Source of the DNA: Priapulus caudatus
Lineage: Eukaryota; Priapulida; Priapulimorpha; Priapulimorphida; Priapulidae
DNA: 25,463 nucleotides
Reading direction: 5' to 3'
Assembly (NCBI RefSeq): GCF_000485595.1
Contig: NW_014577529.1
Location: 2,410 to 27,872 of the forward strand
Part shown: piece by piece, positions 1-9,369 of the stretch
How the letters are laid out: each line of letters starts with the position of its first letter
Numbering within the stretch: position 1 is the stretch's first letter
Program-made: the position numbers and the translations under genes
Notes under the pieces: model-generated
Told to the model about the DNA's origin: nothing
The model's database searches: none
The model's input: only the letters and a program-made list of their open reading frames with translations

Positions 1-270
1 TATATATATATATATATATATGGTATAGGCGCGCGGTAAAACCGATGACTGTCGCGCATGCGCACTGTTGTTTGCAATCGGTGTGCAATCAATCGTGATG
101 TATAAATATACAACCCGACGTTACGGAGCATGGAAAATGAGTGGAAAACATTGTTGCTAGCGGGTGGAAAGATTTAATTCCCTGCCCCTGCTGCTGCTGA
201 TTGTTTCTGCTGCTGCTGCTACTTCTGCTGGTGATGGTGCTGCTGCTGGTAATGCTGCTGCTGCTGCTAC
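1..270. repeat. (TA)n start and trinucleotide (CTG/TGC)n tract
   Basis: Bases 1-21 are a TA dinucleotide run. Bases about 189-270 are an imperfect CTG/TGC trinucleotide run (ctgctgctg with ACT, GGT and AAT interruptions). I see no supported gene between them. The frames made by the trinucleotide run are homopolymeric and not convincing as coding. Confidence 0.8.
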
Positions 271-274
271 TTNA

Positions 275-741
275 AAGGAGTAAGGCACTGCTAAAACCGG
301 CAAATTCAACATTTATGTAGCTTAGATCACGGTCTATATGATTTATTGTGTTTACCTCGAAACTTAGAGCTCAAGTATTGCCTTAATCATTTAAACTTCC
401 GAAATCCGCTACATAGCAAACCTCGCTAGTCTTTGCTAATGTTTGCATTGCTAAACGATAGAAGGGCCTTTCAAAAGCATTGCACCTTATGTTTCGCTTG
501 TTCACAAGATCATCACACAACGCGATTGTAAATTGATAACCACATGCTACGTTTGAACCGATATCTGTCCGGATTGGTCATTTTATGAAACAACGATTAG
601 ATACACGGATAAGAGCTTCAATGATTAAGGCTAATACTTGCAGCTCAAGTTTTTATCGAGGGTAAACACAATAAAGTCATAGCTAGCACTAAGGCTACTA
701 AATGTATTGATATTTGCCGGTTTTAGCGTGCCTTACTCCTT
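275..741. mobile_element. Nonautonomous DNA transposon (MITE) with ~120-bp inverted repeats
   Basis: The ends are AAGGAGTAAGGCAC (275-288) and its reverse complement GTGCCTTACTCCTT (728-741). The similarity continues inward for about 120 bp on each side with small indels; both arms share GCTAAAACCGGCAAAT, TTTATTGTGTTTACC and GCCTTAATCATT. The element is 467 bp and has no coding frame. The flanks are TTNA (271-274) and TTAA (742-745). If the ambiguous base at 273 is A, this is a perfect TTAA target duplication. TTAA duplication is known for piggyBac-type elements, but the termini do not start with CCC, so the superfamily is open. A 3-bp TWA duplication as in Harbinger is an alternative. Confidence 0.8.
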
Positions 742-769
742 TTAATAACTCGCCTGATATAATCTGTAA

Positions 770-940
770 TATAATATATCATAATATAAGTATATATGTA
801 TATAATATAAGTATATATGTCTATAATATAAGATATATGTATATAATATAAGCATATATGTATATAATATAATATATAGTATAATATAATATAATATAAT
901 ATAATATAATATATAATATAATATAATATATATGCGGATA
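770..940. repeat. AT-rich tandem repeat (TATATGTATATAATATAAG-like and TAATA units)
   Basis: Imperfect ~20-bp units (about 790-870) run into a (TAATA)n tract (about 875-930). The minus-strand frames here are runs of Tyr, Ile and Leu created by the repeat. I do not call them genes. Confidence 0.8.
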
Positions 941-2100
941 TTGATTTTTATGCTTAATGCGGCGCCCGCTAGCATGTTTACGATAGATTTTTTTAGACCG
1001 CCGTTCAATGTATGACAAGTGTCGCATCAAACCTGAAATGGATAACTCAGCAATATATGGATGATCATCATCAAGGCCTCGCCCGAATAGATGCTGCGGG
1101 ATTTTAATAGTCGGTCTCGACTGGGTGTCAATACTTTCTGGTTAGGTAAAAAACGCCTAATTGTTACGGCACGCACGGTCTACTCGTGGCAACGAACAAT
1201 GTTGCGCTCGGCGCGTTACTTTGAGTATAATTACGGAAGTTAATTATGATTAGTTGATTCAATGCATAATTAAAGATTATCATGCTTTCGCTGCAAACCT
1301 GGCCCCAGCGTGTATAATTGTGAACCAAAAATATGAAGGATTTTTTTAAGATTATCGTGGAAACCATAATGCTTACTTCTCAATCGCGCGACGCCTAGCG
1401 CTGCACTACTGCCAGCACATATATGCTACAAAATATTCGCGAATGTTGAGAATTAGTACTAGTGCTGCCATGTTATTATTGTAAGGGAGGCCAGTACGTT
1501 TTCATTTTTCATGGAAATACTGTTTCGACGTATGTCTGCTCTTTTTTGCTTAAAGTAGTCGCCATTTCGTACTCAATAATAGCAATTAAGGATGAGGTAC
1601 AAGTACGATATTACTGGCATATGCGGCTACAACGTACGTGTCTGACCTATATCTAACGTGTTTAATGAGGTTTTGGAATCGATTTGAGCGACCTGAGACA
1701 ATGTGAGAGTGAGTTAATTTGACGATCTAATTTATTTTCCATAATAACTAATGTTGAGTTTGTGCTTTCTAGAAAGTATGGATTTACATCAAAATTCATT
1801 TATACAGGGCTCTGCGGGCTAGAGGTGTGTATGTAGGAGGCAGCGAGGTGGATGTTTCAGTACTGTTATAATCTATGATATTCCTATAGCAGTGATGACT
1901 GCTGAGGCTAAATGAGACGCCAACTAGCACAGGGGAAAAACTTTTAGGAAACGCAAAACAGCTAGGCGTGAATTTGGCGCTTTTAACAAAATACGTATAT
2001 TATCTCGTGAACAGGAACTGACACAGTGGAAAATGTAAGCTCATAACAGACAGACAAATCGAAAATCGAAAATTCGCAGACGATCAAACTATTTTTATAT
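941..2100. other. No gene recognised; unique AT-rich sequence
   Basis: Short open frames occur at 1164-1367 (minus) and 1462-1656 (plus). They have no recognisable domain, no supported splice context and no compositional sign of coding. I see no RNA gene or repeat in this stretch. Confidence 0.5.
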
Positions 2101-2101
2101 T

Positions 2102-2560
2102 GTCGCGCGGATTTTTACCGCTGCGTACGAAATTCGCATGGTGCTAAAATCAAGCCGGCCGATGTTATAATGCAGCGAATCATTGATCAGATGCCTAATC
2201 ACGTGACCAGCATGAACTGTTGGAGCTATGGTGGAGCACTGATCTCTATTATACTAACTAATATCTAACTAAATCTTAGTTAGATACATAGAAGATTAGG
2301 TTTTGCGACGTGTGGCGCTTAGTAGAATCGCGTGTAGTGTGTCCGCTGCGGACGTTGCGAATTATATTCGCAATGGTGTGTCGCTCAATTTATCGCAATG
2401 CGGGTGCGAATATTTTCGCGCAGGAATTTCGCTGCGGATATGATCGCAGCGAAATTCGCATGCGTGTGTCCCTGTTTAACCATGCTACTGCGAATTCGCT
2501 GCCGATTTTAACAATCGCTGCGTCGTGGCGAATAAATTCGCATGGTGTGCATTATGTATA
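2102..2560. repeat. Cluster of small palindromes and GAAATTCGCATG motifs
   Basis: The motif AAATTCGCATG recurs at about 2131, 2453 and 2534. Between 2338 and 2465 there are consecutive small inverted repeats: CCGCTGCGG, TTGCGAATTATATTCGCAA and GCGAATATTTTCGC. The longest is GAATTTCGCTGCG (2427-2439) paired with CGCAGCGAAATTC (2448-2460) across an 8-base loop. This resembles the subterminal part of a nonautonomous DNA transposon, but I could not define its ends. The plus-strand frame 2310-2747 crosses it and is probably spurious. Confidence 0.5.
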
Positions 2561-2815
2561 TTTACTGTATGTTAATGTTATGATTATTTACATACTTGTG
2601 CATTTGTATGTGTATTGCATTGTACATCTCCATGTGTATTTACTTGTGTTACTATGTATTACTTGTTATGTGTGGTTACTTATCACGTTATGTGTATTTA
2701 CGGCTGGTAAAACACGACTTCAACGCGCGCCTCTTCATGGTTATTAACAGAACACACTATACCTATTCTTAAATACAAATAGTGTGCATTGATTTAGTCC
2801 GGATCAGTGATCGCA
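2561..2815. other. No gene recognised; GT/TA-rich spacer
   Basis: Degenerate TGTATTTAC-type words recur at about 2550-2700. No coding or RNA feature is supported. Confidence 0.4.
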
Positions 2816-2825
2816 GCAAGACAGA

Positions 2826-2931
2826 TCACACACGCGCACACGCACAGCGCACAAGCACACGCACACCCCGCCCACGCACACGCACCGCCACACGCGCACG
2901 CACAGCACGACGCACGCACGCACGCACGCGC

Positions 2932-2974
<43 letters not shown>

Positions 2975-3030
2975 ATACACACACACGCACATGCACGCAC
3001 ACACACACACGCACACACAAACGGCGCGAA
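2826..3030. repeat. (AC)n/(CACG)n microsatellite
   Basis: Mixed CACACG, GCACGC and pure AC runs; the pure AC stretch is about 2933-2970. Six overlapping frames of Thr-His or Cys-Val repeats arise from this tract on both strands and are artefacts. Confidence 0.9.
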
Positions 3031-3239
3031 AACAATACGTTCCGCTACCCTACGTGCGGAGGATATAAACCATTACTGCGAAGCGTTTGCCTACATTTTT
3101 TGAATCTACGTTTCAATGAGGTTTAAATGATGTCCCGCTCGATAATAAGTGAAGTGAGTGATTGGGATCAGTATTTTTTCACATCTACCTACTCCCGAGT
3201 ATGTGCTCACGACAGGTGTAGCGTAGTGTGTATAAAGCC

Positions 3240-3546
3240 TAGCGCAGACCTGCGGTTTTTAGTTGCTCGTCGTTGCAACCTGCAACCGCAAGTGATCGAT
3301 CGATGTGTCACCGCGTGTGCGCATACATGCGATTTCGAAGCAATTTTAGAGCAATTTAGGAGCGATTGGGAGCGACGAGTCGCTCAAATTCAAACAAGTT
3401 GGATTTCTTGCTACTCGTCGCAAGCGACCAGAATCGCTACGGGTTGCAGTTGCACATTCCCGCAGACGTAGCGATTTCACAGCAATTTTTTGCAGCGATT
3501 CTAGACTCGCTGTCAAGTTGCATGAAAAAATCGCACGTCTGCGCTA
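3240..3546. mobile_element. MITE-like element with TAGCGCAGAC inverted repeats
   Basis: The left end (TAGCGCAGACCTGCGGTTTT, from 3240) is matched in inverted orientation by the right end at about 3521-3546 (ATCGCACGTCTGCGCTA). The similarity runs about 27 bp with a few mismatches. Inside are many short GCGATT/GCAATT words on one strand, typical of subterminal repeats. No transposase frame is present. The plus frame 3127-3471 crosses the left boundary and is considered spurious. I could not identify a clean target duplication, so the superfamily is not assigned. Confidence 0.6.
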
Positions 3547-4930
3547 CCATAGGATAGCTATGACAGTTGCCTGCTCAGGCCTTGACTGTGTCAATGAAAA
3601 ACTGCGCAGTCTCATCTGTCCAGAACGCAAAGGGCGCGGTAAATAAGTTATTACTGTGAAGTGTGAACAAACAGCCACAGGAATATTTAAGCTCGTAAAA
3701 CGCATGAGTTCAACTGCGTATATTGGCACAAAGCGCAAATAAATATACGTACACAATTAATCTGCTTTGAAGGACAAAGCAATTTTGTAGCGAAACGCAA
3801 TTGACCGAGAAAGTAATTGAAGAGAAAGTAGGTGCACGTTTTTTAATGTAGTCACGCTCATGAGTTAGTTATAATTGTTACCGAGAAGAAAGGTCCACAT
3901 TCACTACGATCATAGCATATTTTGCATATAATGCACGTTAGATCTCCCGTATATATCACCGAATACCATCTGTAATTTATATTTGCCTAGCTCTTGCACT
4001 TAGTCTATGCTCAATCTAAATGTTGATGCTCTGGCGAAGCAAAATCGCATCAACGTAAATTCTAAATGTCATATCATCATCTTCGTGCTAGAAAATCATT
4101 TGCGCGGGTTAAATGCATCATTCTCGTCTCTGCCATGCTCTACCTCGCTTTGACGTGGTGTCGTGTATTTTAGTCGACGGATTCAAAGTCGCCGACTACA
4201 CCTTCCTAAAGTGCATCATCAGAATGCACGCGTGCGCGAGTATGCTTTTATGTATGGCGGCTCCGATGACAGCGATTAATCAGCACAGACATTGCATGAG
4301 ACAACATGATTCTTCGTCACTGTTAAAGCTGAGTTGTGTTTCATGAATAAATGCATTTGCACCAATTGCAATTTGCAGCATTTTGCAGCAATATATAATA
4401 TATACTAAAGCGCTGGAGTGACGATTTCAGTGTGTCTGTCCTTGTATACGCATGATAGGCATATTTCTACTCGCTCGTGATTAGATCTATATGAAGTATT
4501 TTTAACAGGGAATTGCCTACTATTGTTAGAGTCACCGTGTCGGTGAAAGTAGCTTAAATGTGTTCTTATATTTGCTGCAACCCAAGAGATTGGAAGGTGC
4601 GACTCAAGCTCAAAGGACAAAAACCTTTGTTTACAGTTTAAGGCGATATCTTCACTGACATGTTTCGATCGAGTTTGTTAATATAGCTTTATTATCTTCA
4701 CGTTATGTGTCAATGTCAATTGCAGTGCTTTTATGTGTGCCTTCCAGTGCATGCTTGAATTAAATCTAAACCTGAATTCAAACAGGTATTTATTCCTATA
4801 CTGTTTGTTAGTTGTGTTTTATTGATGATTGTTCGGGTTAAATAATGATGAAGGTTTTCATTCTCAAGCCTAGCGCGATGTATTCATTGAGAATTCATGT
4901 TTGTAGCGAAGTCTATATGCTAATGCTGAT
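3547..4930. other. No gene recognised; AT-rich spacer
   Basis: Small frames at 3544-3756 (minus), 4113-4346 (plus) and 4405-4620 (minus) lack any recognisable domain or splice context. I see no structured RNA or clear repeat, apart from a short TTTGCAGCA reiteration at about 4370-4392. Confidence 0.4.
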
Positions 4931-4933
4931 AAT

Positions 4934-5269
4934 CCTGGCAATTAACAATACACTTTCAACAATATAATGTGTATTGTTTGTAGAACCTAACAAGAGACTA
5001 TTCCCTGAAATATTTTTTTTATTGACCGGATGTTTAGGACCAAAATATTTTTAATTAACAATCTCGTCTTTGTTATAGTATCTATAGTGTTATTTAAAAA
5101 AAAATATAGGTCTAGCGATATTACTTTAATTAAACTTGAAATTGACATTTATTTAAATGAATTTATTAAAATACATAGTTGTTAGGTTCTACAACAATAC
5201 ACATTATATTGTTAGAAAGTGTTCAACAATACACACTGTATTGTTGAAAGTGTAATGTTAGTTACCAGG
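4934..5269. mobile_element. MITE-like element with CCTGGYAAYTAACA inverted repeats
   Basis: The left end CCTGGCAATTAACA (4934-4947) is matched by the right end TGTTAGTTACCAGG (5256-5269) in inverted orientation. The arms continue inward with shared CACTTTCAACAATA, ATAATGTGTATTGTT and GTAGAACCTAACAA. The right arm has an extra ~35-bp internal duplication of the TTCAACAATACACA...GTATTGTT block. The middle is AT-rich and noncoding. The right terminus abuts a Harbinger-like terminus directly. Confidence 0.65.
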
Positions 5270-5470
5270 GGCCGGTTTCACGAAGCGTAATTAAGTCCTT
5301 AATCATGATTAAATCACTAATCATGATTAACTTCCCGTACTTAAATTGAAGTGACTGTTTTACGAAGCGTAATTAACTTTAATCATGATTAAGTTAATCA
5401 CAATATTTAATTCTACTCAGGAGCATGATTAAATCCACTAATCATAATTAGTTGTTATTCTAAAAAACAA
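5269..5470 (+). mobile_element. Harbinger-like 5' terminal region
   Basis: It starts with GGGCCGGTTTCACGAAGCG, a form typical of PIF/Harbinger-type element ends in invertebrate genomes (from memory of the family, not searched). It contains several copies of the palindrome TTAATCATGATTAA (about 5299, 5321, 5378) and a second TTTTACGAAGCGTAATTAA block at about 5359. A short transposase-like frame follows immediately downstream, which supports the assignment. Confidence 0.5.
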
Positions 5471-5471
5471 C

Positions 5472-5672
5472 ATGGAGGCCGCAATTATTTACGAGCGTAT
5501 GAATGAGCGAATTATGAAGCAATATAGACATCGATACGATTTTATAAATACATTGAATGACGAGGAGTTAAGGCAGAGATACCGCTTCGGGAGGAAAGGA
5601 ATAGCATTTCTTCATGATATAGTGAAAAACGATTTACAGAGGCCAACGAAATGTTCAAGATTATCTGGCTAA
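5472..5672 (+). pseudogene. Truncated HARBI1-like (PIF/Harbinger) transposase N-terminus
   Basis: The frame starts at an ATG (5472) and encodes 66 residues before TAA. The segment ELRQRYRFGRKGIAFLHDIV and the following ...LQRPTK resemble the N-terminal region of HARBI1-like proteins, which usually continues into an HTH and a DDE nuclease domain. Full-length relatives are about 350-400 aa. Here the similarity stops at roughly codon 60, and no HTH or DDE segment follows before the next element at 5768. The fragment sits just downstream of a Harbinger-type terminus, so it is most likely the remnant of an internally deleted element. The family call rests on a short segment. Confidence 0.5.
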
Positions 5673-5767
5673 TTAGAAACACAGGTGTGCGGAGAGGTGG
5701 CATCGTGTCCGTGTCTCCACTCCCGGGATCAATATCACCATAGACTAAGAATATCGTTAGTATCTGA

Positions 5768-6415
5768 CAGTGTTTCTTAACCCATTTAAGTGTCATTCAC
5801 CCTCGAGTCTTCATCACAAAGTTTCATGCACCCGCCACTAAATTTCCATATGTTTTTGGGAATTCTCGTCTTATTCTCCCTTGCACAATCTAACTTTAGA
5901 TTGCCTAAAAACGGGGATAAAATCTCCTTAATTCGCTAGAATTCATGTTGCTTGATGCAAATAAGCGCTGGTAGATTGAAATACAGTATATAATATATAG
6001 AATTCTAATTCTAACAGAAAAGTAGCTTGCTACTACTAGAAAAAAAAAAAAAAAATAGAAAAACTAGAAAAATAAATTGCTAACTTGAAGTAAAGTTACA
6101 GTTCAATAGTTGCGTATGGCGATCCTCGGGAATATTTGGGAAATATCCTGCTACATTGAATTTAGAAAACCATAGGTAGACAGGAAAAACTTATCAAATT
6201 TCCAGCTCCAATGCCATTAAAAGCAATAAGAGCTTAATTACTAACGAATTTAATGGCAATGCCTTTTTTCAAGTATAGCGAGATATTTCATACAATATTT
6301 GAGTAAATTAAGTCATTCACCCTTCCTGCTTCATTTACCATTCATTCACCCCCTCTAGTTTCATTCGCCCCAAAATAATTTTATTCACCCTTGGGTGAAC
6401 CATTAAAAAGCACTG
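5768..6415. mobile_element. hAT-like nonautonomous element with CAGTG termini
   Basis: The left end CAGTGTTTCTTAACCCATTT (5768) and right end TTGGGTGAACCATTAAAAAGCACTG (ends 6415, 25 bases written in two parts: TTGGGTGAACC and ATTAAAAAGCACTG) are imperfect inverted repeats. CAGTGNTTNTTAA is the common hAT terminal form. Recurrent TCATTCACCC words occur at both ends (about 5794, 6313, 6343, 6382). The expected 8-bp duplication is poor: GTATCTGA on the left against ATCTATGA on the right, 5 of 8 matching. No transposase frame. A poly(A) run lies at about 6041-6055. Confidence 0.6.
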
Positions 6416-6568
6416 ATCTATGATACCACGGCGTCGTAGCTCTGAGCCCAAACTCCACGACAGATGGCGCTCTCGCTCTGGCTCTGTATCAACAGTGTGG
6501 TCAAACTGCATGCTGTGCCCCTTCCCACACTCAGGATAATACGTAGAATTGGCACTCGGCAGTTAGAT

Positions 6569-6750
6569 GCGATATTGTATGACTACTAGGCACTTTAATT
6601 TAATTTAATTTTTTTTTAATAAAAAAAAGTTAGGGTTAGGGTTAGGTTAGGGTTAGGGTTTAGGTTAGGTTAGGGTTAGGGTAGGGTTGTTTTTTTTTTT
6701 TAAGTGCCTAGTAGTCATATCCTAAGTGCCTAGTAGTCATATAATATCGC
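6569..6750. mobile_element. Foldback/MITE element carrying telomere-type repeats
   Basis: The termini are GCGATATTGTATGACTACTA (from 6569) and the inverted TAGTAGTCATATAATATCGC (ends 6750); the arms extend to about 28 bp and reach AGGCACTTA. The right arm has an extra tandem copy of AAGTGCCTAGTAGTCATAT (6702-6720). The centre is a T-rich/A-rich stretch and about 60 bp of TTAGGG/TTAGG repeats (6629-6688). Confidence 0.65.
6629..6688 (+). repeat. Interstitial telomere-like (TTAGGG)n/(TTAGG)n tract
   Basis: About ten units of GTTAGGG, mixed with GTTAGG and one GTTTAGG. TTAGGG is the common animal telomere motif. The tract sits inside the inverted-repeat element, flanked by A8 on the left and T11 on the right, and so is not a chromosome end here. 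Confidence 0.85.
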
Positions 6751-6855
6751 CAGAGCGAGAGCGCCATCTGTCGTGGAGTTTGCAGTGTGGTATCATGATC
6801 CTGACTTGTACGAAGGGGGCGCTGCATGCAGTTTGCTCTCAGGCGTGGATTATGA

Positions 6856-7052
6856 CCTATAGCAATTCATCCCTCTTATCTGGATCGTTCGTTTTAAGTA
6901 TTTTTGGAAATCTACAGAACCCTTTCTTTGAATCACGAGTTGCATTATTACCATAGTTATACACTGCACCTAAAGTTGGCATGGTCGCACTTCTTTTGAC
7001 TTTGCAATTTAAAGAATGTCGAGAAGCGTTGCAGCCTGTCCTCATTCACGCA
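6856..7052 (-). pseudogene. Inverted partial copy of the THAP exon
   Basis: On the minus strand this stretch repeats the 5' end of the downstream transposase gene (about 7508-7685 on the plus strand). It starts with GGCTGCAACGCTTCTCGA, then the same ATG context, and encodes [20 protein letters not shown] followed by ...[12 protein letters not shown]. It ends where the frame meets a stop after codon 41 of the THAP domain. The two first zinc-binding cysteines of the intact copy (Cys5, Cys10) are Gly and Tyr here, and the distal Cys and His are missing, so a folded THAP zinc finger cannot form. About 95% similar by eye to the intact exon, so the copying was recent. Confidence 0.8.
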
Positions 7053-7113
7053 TAGCCATTTCGGTTGTGTATATCATCCAACATGGCTGACATCCGGTCC
7101 GGTGCGGCGGACA

Positions 7114-7220
7114 TGACGTCACACGCACACGAAGAATCAACAACAGCGCGTCTCACAGACTTGTTTCTATCAGTGTTGTTTCTAGCATATATAAGAAAGT
7201 TTCTTGGAACTAGTTTTCAT
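7114..7220 (+). promoter_or_regulatory. Putative promoter with CRE and TATA box
   Basis: A perfect cAMP-response-element palindrome TGACGTCA lies at 7114-7121 and a TATATAA box at 7188-7194, giving an expected start near 7220. It precedes the THAP transposase start codon (7563) by about 340 bp and is the best promoter candidate for that gene. The part between about 7327 and 7495 is a repeat of the gene's own 3' end, so the 5' untranslated region would contain that repeat. Confidence 0.45.
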
Positions 7221-7326
7221 CGTGATTAGTAGCATAGACATAGTGGTGTTTCAATACTTGTTTATTTAGTACTAATCTGGTAGACCTTAATCAGGTTGCG
7301 TGGAGTTGGAGGAGGAGGATATCTTA

Positions 7327-7495
7327 ATCAATTGTCCCATTTGAATAGTATTAATTGATAATGATCAAGGAAATATATGGCAAGGAACAGGCTTTGTGTT
7401 CCTTACTGTGTCTACATTCCTGTTGTGTTCCTTACTGTGTCTACATTCCTGTTGTGTTACGAATCTACATATCTTATAAGACCGATCTGCGCGTA
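7327..7495 (+). repeat. Direct repeat, upstream copy of the transposase 3' end
   Basis: It matches 9351-9529 in the same orientation. It begins in the last codons of the transposase (TCAATTGTCC...ATTTGAATAG), includes ATAATGATCAAGG and TATATGGCAAG, and ends with GACCGA..TCTGCGCGTA. The upstream copy contains a 29-bp tandem duplication (7396-7424 and 7425-7453, GTGTTCCTTACTGTG...). The downstream copy has a different insertion there. Confidence 0.8.
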
Positions 7496-7562
7496 GGAAG
7501 GACATGCAGGCTGCAACGCTTCTCGATATTCTTTAAATTGCAAAGTCAAAAGAAGTGCGACC

Positions 7563-9369
7563 ATGCCAACTTTATGTGCAGTGTATAACTGTGGTAATAA
7601 TGCAACTCGTGATTCAAAGAAAGGGTTCTATAGATTTCCAAAAATACTTAAAACGAACGATCCAGATAAGAGGGATGAATTGATATCAACAGCACGTCGT
7701 AAGCTGTGGTTTGTCAACATAAATCGCAAGGACTTAACAGAAGAAAAAGCAGAATATACTCGCGTGTGTGGCGATCACTTTATATCTGGTAAGAGCTCAA
7801 TGTTAAAGCTATATTGACTACTGTTTAGAACGATCACAAGTTGAAACTTTGTTCATTATACCGTATTTTAATCAAGCACGAAATTTCGATTTTCGCACCT
7901 CGCAGGAAAACCCGCAAAGCTGTATGACAAGACGAACCCAGACTGGGCGCCAACTCAAAAGTTAGGACATGATAAGATCAGGACAATAACTCACCTGGCA
8001 GTATCTAGAAGAGACAGATCGAACGAAAGATATGCTAAGAAGGCTAAGCTTGAAGCGGCTGAAGTTTTAGTAACGTTGAATGCAGTAGAATTCTCCGATT
8101 CGGTTCTGTCAGGTAAGACTAAGAGTAGTCTCAGTTCAATTTTAACAACAGTGAAACTGTAATTGAGATCGCGGTACACCGTACGGTAGTATTTGTGTAT
8201 GTGCGTTCATATTATTTTCAGTTTTTACTGACTGTCCCAAGTGCCTGTGATTGTATAGTCTATATATATATCTGACTAATGGTATATATATTGTTTTTTG
8301 TTGATCAGACCTTCCAGATCCAAACAATGAAAATATTCCAGAGAAGCATAGAGAAGTTGGATGCCAAACAGAACTTACTGGGTTGCAAATATCTGAATTG
8401 GAGCAATGCAATAGAGACATGACATGCGAGTTGGTGGAAATGAAGAAAAAAATACTGGAAGCTGATTTGACAGAAGCCAGTTTTAAGAACAATGATGAGA
8501 AAACCAAGTTTTATACTGGACTCACAAATTTCTTGGTTCTGCAGCAGATAATGTCAATGTGTGGTGGCTTTATACATTCTGGCACAGTCAACTCTTTAAC
8601 CAAGTTTCAAGAACTGCTATTAGTACTTATACGCCTACGCTTGAACGTGCCCTTTCAAGATTTGGGTTATAGGTTTGGAGTATCGAGGTCAACAGCATGC
8701 AGAATATTTGACAAGTGGATTGATGTACTGAGTGTGAGACTGGAGTTTTTGATTGTATGGCCTGATCGAGAACTTCTACGGAAAACCATGCCAAACGTGT
8801 TCAAACAGAATTTTGGTGAACGTGTGTCTGTCATTATTGATTGCTTCGAAGTATTTATTAACAGGCCATCAGGTCTTATGCCAAGAGCGATTACATGGTC
8901 GAACTATAAGCATCATAACACTGTTAAGTTTTTAATTGGCATTACCCCACAAGGTGTAATTTCTTTCATTTCCAAGGCATGGGGAGGACGAGTCAGTGAT
9001 AAACACTTAACTGAAAACTGTGGGATGTTACAAAAGTTAACCCCAGGGGATATAGTGTTGGCTGATAGGGGATTTGACATTGCTGATAGTGTAGGCCTTT
9101 ATAGAGCCTCTTTGAAAATTCCTGCATTCACACGTGGTAAGAAACAGTTGTCAGCAATAGAGGTGGAAGAAACAAGAAAGATTGCCAACGTACGAATACA
9201 TGTTGAGCGAGTAATTGGTCTCGTGAGACGCAAGTATGTTATTTTGCAAAGCATTTTAACGATAGACACTATAACTGCTAAGGCTGGTGAATCTGTGTCA
9301 CCCATTGATAAAATTGCTAAAGTTTGCTGTGCATTATGTAATTTTCTGACATCAATTGTCCGCATTTGA
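7563..9369 (+). CDS. THAP-domain DDE transposase (HTH_Tnp_4 + DDE_Tnp_4 type), three exons
   Basis: Exons 7563-7788, 7906-8112 and 8309-9369 (phase 1 junctions, donors GTAAGAG and GTAAGAC, acceptors CTCGCAG and GATCAG) join in frame to 497 codons. Residues 1-76 form a THAP zinc finger with Cys5, Cys10, Cys69 and His72, plus Trp49 and Pro26. Residues about 77-170 are a charged linker. About 244-290 is an HTH ([16 protein letters not shown]). The nuclease domain follows, with Asp322 (in VIIDCFEVF), Asp397 (in LADRGFD) and Glu444 (in RIHVERVIG), so the catalytic triad is complete. This architecture belongs to IS5/Harbinger-related eukaryotic transposases (ISL2EU-like in Repbase terms, inferred). 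It would cut and paste its own element in the nucleus; the THAP finger probably binds element DNA. I found no terminal inverted repeats. The frame has no stops or frameshifts, so the copy may be young or domesticated. Confidence 0.85.

Larger units (their letters stand above)
6449..6782. repeat. 34-bp perfect inverted repeat flanking a foldback element
   Basis: Bases 6449-6482 (begins CAAACTCCACGACAGATGGC) are repeated exactly as reverse complement at 6749-6782. Further shared blocks lie outside (ATGATACCAC at 6420 against GTGGTATCAT at 6788-6797; CAAACTGCATGC at 6503 against GCATGCAGTTTG at 6824-6835). Their order is rearranged between the two sides, so this is not one simple terminal inverted repeat. 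Confidence 0.7.

Noticed and set aside
2310-2747. 145-codon plus-strand frame
   Set aside because: Half of it lies in a hairpin cluster and the other half in a TGTATTTAC repeat; protein composition is not protein-like.
3127-3471. 114-codon plus-strand frame
   Set aside because: It crosses the boundary of a MITE-like element and is built partly from its repeated GCGATT words; no domain.
4113-4346. 77-codon plus-strand frame
   Set aside because: No signal peptide, domain, promoter or splice context; expected by chance at this length.
5542-5796. 84-codon minus-strand frame
   Set aside because: It is the antisense shadow of the HARBI1-like fragment plus the hAT terminus.
8383-9369. Separate single-exon transposase starting at 8383
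   Set aside because: That start is a TTG inside exon 3. Splice sites join it in frame to the THAP exons, and the real start is at 7563.
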